Shown piece by piece: positions 59,227-64,000 of a DNA stretch of 64,000 nucleotides. Every line of letters starts with the position of its first letter. The first letter of the stretch is position 1. The translations under genes and the position numbers were made by a program. The stretch is from Prevotella sp. (GTDB lineage: Bacteria; Bacteroidota; Bacteroidia; Bacteroidales; Bacteroidaceae). The notes beneath the pieces were generated by a model. The model did not search any database, was not told the origin of the DNA, and saw nothing but the letters and a program-made list of their open reading frames with translations. The stretch lies in contig JAEAMQ010000024.1 of the NCBI GenBank assembly GCA_016901395.1, positions 62,001 to 126,000 of the forward strand, given 5' to 3'.

Positions 59227-62223
59227 ATGCAAAACAAAGGAATTGTAATTGTAACCGCCGTCTTACTGACGCTTGCAAGCATCTTCTATTTGTCTTTCTC
59301 GTTCGCCACAAGGTATTATGACGGACAGGCAGCCAAGCTGAAGGACCCTATTGCGCAGCAGGATTATAAGGATTCTGTGAAGTATTTGGGTATTTACAGC
59401 TACCAGAAGTGCCTTGAGACTCAGATAGGTCTTGGTTTGGACCTGAAAGGCGGTATGAACGTCATCCTGGAGATTTCTGTTCCGGATGTTGTCGAAATGC
59501 TTGCCGATCACAAGACGGATGCGGCTTTTACCAAGTCTATGAACGAAGCCCGTAAGGAGCAAGAGACTTCACAGGGTGATTTCATCTCTCTCTTCATCAA
59601 TGCCTACCATAAGAACGCGCCTGGACATCGCCTTGCAGAGGTGTTTGCCACACAGCAGTTGCAGGGTAAGGTGTCCCCGACCAGTTCGGACAAGGACGTG
59701 GAGAAGGTGTTGCGCTCAGAGGTTTCGGCTGCTATCGACAACTCTTTCAATGTGGTCCGTACCCGTATCGACCAGTTTGGTGTGGTACAGCCCAACATCC
59801 AGAAAGTGCAGGGTGCCGAGGGTCGCATCATGGTGGAGATGCCTGGCATCAAGGAACCGGAGCGTATGCGCAAACTCTTGCAGGGTAGCGCCAACCTGGA
59901 GTTCTGGGAGACTTACAATGCCTCAGAGGTGATTCCTTACCTTTCACAGTTGGATACCCGCATGGCCAATGGCGATCAGGATACCACTACTGTGAAGGAT
60001 AGCACCAAAACTGCAGCCAAAACCGTTGCTCAGACTGCCAAACCCAAGTTCCAGCTGAAGGGTGCCAGCAAGAAAGCCGAGGTGAAGACTACTCCCGACG
60101 CTCAGTTGGCACAGGCCAAGAAACTTCATCCGTTACTTGCCATGTTGCAGACGACGGGCGGACAGAGCCTTAGTGTGGTGGGTTACGCCAGCATTCGCGA
60201 TACTGCAGCCATCAACAAGATTATCTACAGCCCGCTGGCCAAGCAGGTGTTGCCCACAGATTTGAAGCTTCTTTGGAGTGCCAAACCTGCCGACGGCATC
60301 CAGGCCAAGAATATTTTCGAGCTTCATGCACTGAAGGTCACGACCACCAATGGGCGCGCTCCACTGGAGGGTGATGTGGTGACTGATGCGTCAGACCAGT
60401 TTAACAACCTGACCGGTCAGCCCGAAGTGAGCATGACGATGAACTCTGAGGGTGCACGTCGCTGGGCCGAACTGACCAAGGCCAATGTGGGCAAGGCCAT
60501 CGCTATCGTCCTCGACGGTGTGGTTTACTCTGCTCCTCGTGTCAACAGTGAGATTGATGGAGGCCAGTCTTCCATCTCTGGTAACTTCACTATCGAGGAT
60601 ACCAAGGACTTGGCCAACACCTTGAAGTCGGGTCGTATGCCGGCTCCTGCACACATCGTACAGGAAGAAGTGGTAGGTCCTACACTGGGTGCACAGTCCA
60701 TCCAGCAGGGTATTGTTTCATTTATCATTGCTTTCGTGCTGTTGATTTTCTACATGATTGCCATGTATAACTTCATTCCCGGTTCGATTGCAGTAGGTGC
60801 TCTGCTCATCAACGTATTCTTCACCCTTGGTATTCTTACCTCATTCCAGGCGGCCTTGACGATGTCGGGTATTGCCGGTATGGTGCTCTCGCTGGGTACT
60901 GCGGTCGATGCCAACGTGCTGATTTATGAGCGTATCAAGGAAGAGCTGCGTGGCGGTAAGGGCATGAAGCAGGCCATTAGTGCGGGTTACAGCAATGCTT
61001 TCTCGGCTATCTTCGACTCCAACCTGACCTCTCTGATTACGGGTGTCATCCTTTATGTCTTCGGTACAGGTCCCATCCGTGGCTTTGCTACGACCTGGAT
61101 CATCGGTATCGTCTGCTCTTTCTTCAGTGCCGTATACCTCACACGTTTGGTTTACGAGTATCAGTTGAAGAAGGATAAGTGGCAAAACCTGAAGTTCTGG
61201 ACGGGTATTTCCAAGAATATGATGCAGGACACAGACATCAAGTTCATGTCCATGTATAAGAAGACCTTCACGTTGGCTGTTGCTGCCTTGGTGATTTTCA
61301 TCGGAAGTTTCTTTGTCCGCGGCCTTGCCCAGAGCATTGATTTCACAGGTGGACGCAACTTTGTCATTGCCTTTGAGAAGACCACACAGCCCGAAGAGGT
61401 GCGTGAGGTGTTGGCTAAGACATTCCCCAACTCTACTACCAGTGCTCTTTCACTGGGTACAGACAACAAGACCATTCGTGTATCCACCAACTATAAGATA
61501 GAGTCCAGCAATCCTGCTGTGGACAACGAGGTGGAGAATATGCTTTACAACGGATTGAAGAAAGACGGACTCGTGAGTCAGAAGAGTGTAGAGGCCTTCA
61601 AGAATCCGGATGTCCGTCAGGGAGGTTCCATCATCAGCTCCTCCAAGGTAGGACCATCTGTGGCAAAGGACGTGACATACGGCGCCATCGTCAGTGTGCT
61701 TATCGCCTTGTTGGCCATCTTCCTTTACATCCTGCTTCGTTTCCGCAATGTGGCTTTCTCCGTTGGCTCAACCATAGCACTTACATTCGATGCCGTGACC
61801 GTCATCGGTCTGTTCTCTGTGCTCCAGGGTGTGCTGCCCTTCTCTTTGGAGGTCGACCAGACATTCATTGGTGCCGTGCTGACGGTGATAGGTTACTCTA
61901 TCAACGATAAGGTGGTGGTGTTCGACCGTATCCGTGAGAACCTTCGCCTGCATCCCAAGCACGATATTCAGGTATTGTTCAATGACTCTATCAACCAGAC
62001 GTTGGCCCGTACCATCAACACTTCCTTCTCTACGTTGATTGTGTTGCTGTGTATCCTGTTCCTCGGTGGTAAGAGCATTCAGCCGTTTGCTTTCGCTATG
62101 ACCATCGGTGTAGTATTTGGAACCTTGAGTTCCATCTTCATTGCTTCCCCCATTGCCTATCTGGTGATGGGTCGCAAGATCAGTGACCGCCGTATCAGCG
62201 AAGGAGAGGTTGCTGCAGCCTGA
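59227..62223 (+). CDS. secDF: SecDF fusion, protein translocase subunit
   Basis: The 998-aa protein joins SecD and SecF in one chain, the usual Bacteroidetes arrangement, and should have twelve membrane helices. SecD parts: GLGLDLKGGMNVILEI near residue 75, a large periplasmic head, and LGTAVDANVLIYERIKEELRGG near residue 560. SecF parts: IDFTGGRNFVIAFE near residue 705 and VIGYSINDKVVVFDRIRENLRL near 895. SecDF uses the proton gradient to pull proteins through SecYEG. A low-complexity Lys/Thr/Ala insert (about residues 250-290) sits in the SecD head and is not seen in enterobacterial SecD. The identity is certain. Confidence 0.96.
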   Translation: MQNKGIVIVTAVLLTLASIFYLSFSFATRYYDGQAAKLKDPIAQQDYKDSVKYLGIYSYQKCLETQIGLGLDLKGGMNVILEISVPDVVEMLADHKTDAAFTKSMNEARKEQETSQGDFISLFINAYHKNAPGHRLAEVFATQQLQGKVSPTSSDKDVEKVLRSEVSAAIDNSFNVVRTRIDQFGVVQPNIQKVQGAEGRIMVEMPGIKEPERMRKLLQGSANLEFWETYNASEVIPYLSQLDTRMANGDQDTTTVKDSTKTAAKTVAQTAKPKFQLKGASKKAEVKTTPDAQLAQAKKLHPLLAMLQTTGGQSLSVVGYASIRDTAAINKIIYSPLAKQVLPTDLKLLWSAKPADGIQAKNIFELHALKVTTTNGRAPLEGDVVTDASDQFNNLTGQPEVSMTMNSEGARRWAELTKANVGKAIAIVLDGVVYSAPRVNSEIDGGQSSISGNFTIEDTKDLANTLKSGRMPAPAHIVQEEVVGPTLGAQSIQQGIVSFIIAFVLLIFYMIAMYNFIPGSIAVGALLINVFFTLGILTSFQAALTMSGIAGMVLSLGTAVDANVLIYERIKEELRGGKGMKQAISAGYSNAFSAIFDSNLTSLITGVILYVFGTGPIRGFATTWIIGIVCSFFSAVYLTRLVYEYQLKKDKWQNLKFWTGISKNMMQDTDIKFMSMYKKTFTLAVAALVIFIGSFFVRGLAQSIDFTGGRNFVIAFEKTTQPEEVREVLAKTFPNSTTSALSLGTDNKTIRVSTNYKIESSNPAVDNEVENMLYNGLKKDGLVSQKSVEAFKNPDVRQGGSIISSSKVGPSVAKDVTYGAIVSVLIALLAIFLYILLRFRNVAFSVGSTIALTFDAVTVIGLFSVLQGVLPFSLEVDQTFIGAVLTVIGYSINDKVVVFDRIRENLRLHPKHDIQVLFNDSINQTLARTINTSFSTLIVLLCILFLGGKSIQPFAFAMTIGVVFGTLSSIFIASPIAYLVMGRKISDRRISEGEVAAA

Positions 62224-62278
62224 TATTGAGAGATCCACATTAGAATATATTCCTTTTTAACAAAGGTAATCCTATCAT

Positions 62279-62323
62279 TAAAAACCATCTCCTGCAATTC
62301 ATATTGCAAGAGATGGCTTTTTT
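62279..62323 (+). terminator. Terminator after secDF
   Basis: The hairpin CCATCTCCTGCAAT / ATTGCAAGAGATGG, with one mismatch and a TCAT loop, is followed by CTTTTTTG. Confidence 0.85.
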
Positions 62324-62371
62324 GTTTGAGAGTTCTGTTTTTAGAAGAATGTTACATATTACCATATAGAT

Positions 62372-64000
62372 ATGACAAACTTGAAAGTATTTGTATGCTC
62401 AGCATTAATGTTGATGTTCTATGGTCAGCAGACCATTGGAGCCACGCATTACATCCCTCAAGTCCTTAATGAGAAAGACAGTGTCATCACCGATAGCGTG
62501 AAAGGCAAGAAGGACAAGAACAGTAAGAAAGAAGATAAGAAAGAAACCGACTATGACAAACTGCTAAAAAAAGGAGGTAGTTTTCAGCAGGGCCTTTTTG
62601 GTGTTCGCCATATTGAGAAAGACTGGTATTTTGAGATTCCGGAGAGTGTGCTGGGCAGATTGTTAATGTCTGTGACTCGGTTTGCCACTGTGCCCGAAGG
62701 GTTCAGTAAACTCACCGGCGAGGAGGTGCAGACCAATACCATTTATTTTGAACAGCATGACGAGAAGACGTTGTTGCTGCGCTCCTTTGTCCGTTCTACC
62801 TATTCTAAGAAAGGAGACCACATCGCTTCGCTGGTAGACAAGGCTACGGTCAACCCAATCATTGATAAATTTGATATCATAGGGCGCAATCCCAAGACCA
62901 AGGACATGCTCATCAAGGTTACGTCCTTGTTTGCCACCGACAACAAAATAGGCGGTTTTACCAGTTCTGACCGAAACATCATACAACTTGGAGCACTCAA
63001 ACCCGAGTTGACCTTTATTGATACGATGCGCGTCTATCCCATAAATATTGAGGTATCCACACTCCGTACCTATACAGTTTCCTCGGGCAGGATGCCTTCT
63101 GCCGCAACCGGATTTTCCACCTTGTCTCTCAATACCAGCATCGTGGAGCTGCCCGAGAAACCCATGCAGGCCCGTTGGGCCGATGAGCGTGTGGGATATT
63201 TTACCAATAGCATCACCGAATTTTCGGATGACGACCCTTCTATTAAGGAGGCTATCATCTCGCGCTATCGCCTTGTGCCGAAGAACAAGAAGGCTTATGC
63301 GGCCGGAAAACTTGTGGAACCGGAGAAGCAAATCGTATATTATATTGATCCGGCGACACCCAAGAAATGGGTGCCTTATCTCATTCAGGGTATCAATGAT
63401 TGGAACGTTGCCTTTGAGGCTGCCGGATTCAAGAATGCCATAATCGGTAAGGAATGGCCCAACGACCCCACAATGAGCGTTGACGATGCCCGATACTGTG
63501 TGTTGAGGTATCTTCCGTCGGAGAGTGAGAATGCTTACGGACCGCGTATTGTAGACCCTCGTAGTGGGGAAATCATAGAGAGCCACATCTGTTGGTACCA
63601 TAATGTGATGAACCTTATCCGAAAATGGTATATCACTCAATGCGGGCCACTCGACAAGCGGGCGCAGAAGTGGGACATCGATGATGAACTGATGGGCCAG
63701 CTCATCCGCTTCGTCTCATCGCATGAAGTAGGGCATACGCTTGGCTTGCGCCACAATATGATAGCGTCATCCGCAACCCCTGTAGAGAAGCTGCGTGACA
63801 AGGCATGGGTGGAGAAATACGGGCATACTTCAAGTATCATGGACTATGCACGCTTTAACTATGTAGCCCAGCCCGAAGACAACATCTCCCCCCGAGGGCT
63901 CTTCCCCCGTATTAACGACTATGACAAATGGGCCATCAAATGGGGATATCAGTATCGTCCGGAGTTTAAGACACCCGCCGACGAACAGAAGGTTTTGCGC
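62372..64000 (+). CDS. Zinc-dependent metalloprotease (DUF5117/DUF4953 type), 5' part
   Basis: The frame starts at 62372 and stays open to the window end, giving at least 543 residues. A signal-like N-terminus (LKVFVCSALMLMFYGQQTIG) is followed by a Lys-rich low-complexity segment (KGKKDKNSKKEDKKE). The zinc site is HEVGHTLGLRHN with the first His at residue 451, an HExxHxxGxxH metzincin motif. A Met-turn-like SSIMDYARFNY follows about 45 residues later. The N-terminal part (IPESVLGRLLMSVTRFATVPEGFS) matches the DUF5117 domain that precedes DUF4953 in large Bacteroidetes exported proteases. The rest of the protein lies beyond the window. Confidence 0.92.
   Translation, partial: MTNLKVFVCSALMLMFYGQQTIGATHYIPQVLNEKDSVITDSVKGKKDKNSKKEDKKETDYDKLLKKGGSFQQGLFGVRHIEKDWYFEIPESVLGRLLMSVTRFATVPEGFSKLTGEEVQTNTIYFEQHDEKTLLLRSFVRSTYSKKGDHIASLVDKATVNPIIDKFDIIGRNPKTKDMLIKVTSLFATDNKIGGFTSSDRNIIQLGALKPELTFIDTMRVYPINIEVSTLRTYTVSSGRMPSAATGFSTLSLNTSIVELPEKPMQARWADERVGYFTNSITEFSDDDPSIKEAIISRYRLVPKNKKAYAAGKLVEPEKQIVYYIDPATPKKWVPYLIQGINDWNVAFEAAGFKNAIIGKEWPNDPTMSVDDARYCVLRYLPSESENAYGPRIVDPRSGEIIESHICWYHNVMNLIRKWYITQCGPLDKRAQKWDIDDELMGQLIRFVSSHEVGHTLGLRHNMIASSATPVEKLRDKAWVEKYGHTSSIMDYARFNYVAQPEDNISPRGLFPRINDYDKWAIKWGYQYRPEFKTPADEQKVLR

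Overview
The window comes from a Bacteroidota genome, most likely a Prevotella-like member of the Bacteroidales. The support is: promoters of the Bacteroidetes type (TAnnTTTG, several with an upstream TTG about 20 bp away); a PorZ-like type IX secretion protein and secreted proteins with matching C-terminal tails; an extra-long IspG; a fused SecDF; a sigma/anti-sigma/DUF4252 operon; DUF4294 and DUF2007 proteins; and plant-polysaccharide enzymes (GH43, GH78, KduI/KduD). No tRNA, rRNA, CRISPR array or classical IS transposase was seen.

Layout. 0-12.4 kb is mostly plus-strand housekeeping: the end of a C1 aminopeptidase, trpS, a secreted protein, a GT32-like glycosyltransferase, leuS, a four-helix-bundle orphan, a YitT-family membrane protein, rdgB, a GxxExxY orphan inside a large inverted hairpin-repeat cassette, and porZ. 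12.4-14.8 kb holds a minus-strand membrane protein and a 1.3 kb non-coding region packed with DnaA boxes (candidate oriC). 14.8-25 kb carries a conserved protein plus rpoN, a PAP2-related protein, purE, ispG, an aldo/keto reductase, an ECF sigma operon and cysS. 25-35 kb has an esterase, GH43 and GH78 cluster for pectin or arabinan side chains, then a 1.3 kb non-coding region with a probable small RNA, and an HhH protein. 35-38.8 kb has a large secreted protein, a tiny conserved-looking protein and DUF4294. 38.9-50.6 kb is an envelope region: four glycosyltransferases, an LPS-core kinase, a lipid A acyltransferase, an MsbA-like ABC exporter, miaB, a PAP2 enzyme and an epimerase, the last co-transcribed with a PIN-type toxin/antitoxin pair. 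51.5-64 kb has rnr, a decayed outer-membrane gene fragment, kduI-kduD, an HU gene, rhomboid protease, an EEP-family hydrolase, secDF and the start of a zinc metalloprotease.

The most unusual content is non-coding. Six intergenic arrays share one architecture: three or four imperfect palindromes of 17-19 bp separated by 3-5 bp, always with a period of exactly 22 bp. They belong to at least four unrelated sequence families, and two families occur twice. A seventh 22-bp repeat stands before the GxxExxY gene. That gene is itself flanked by 88-bp direct repeats, four on the left and about four to six in inverted orientation on the right, each with a conserved GCATTC-N4-GAATGC hairpin. A second orphan family (four-helix bundle) is likewise framed by inverted low-complexity repeats, and one intergenic-type repeat has apparently entered the miaB coding sequence. 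A C-depleted, AGGTT-rich transcript at 32.4-32.6 kb has its own promoter, a strong terminator and upstream FNR-like palindromes.

All functions are read from sequence motifs and family knowledge. No database search or structure prediction was run.
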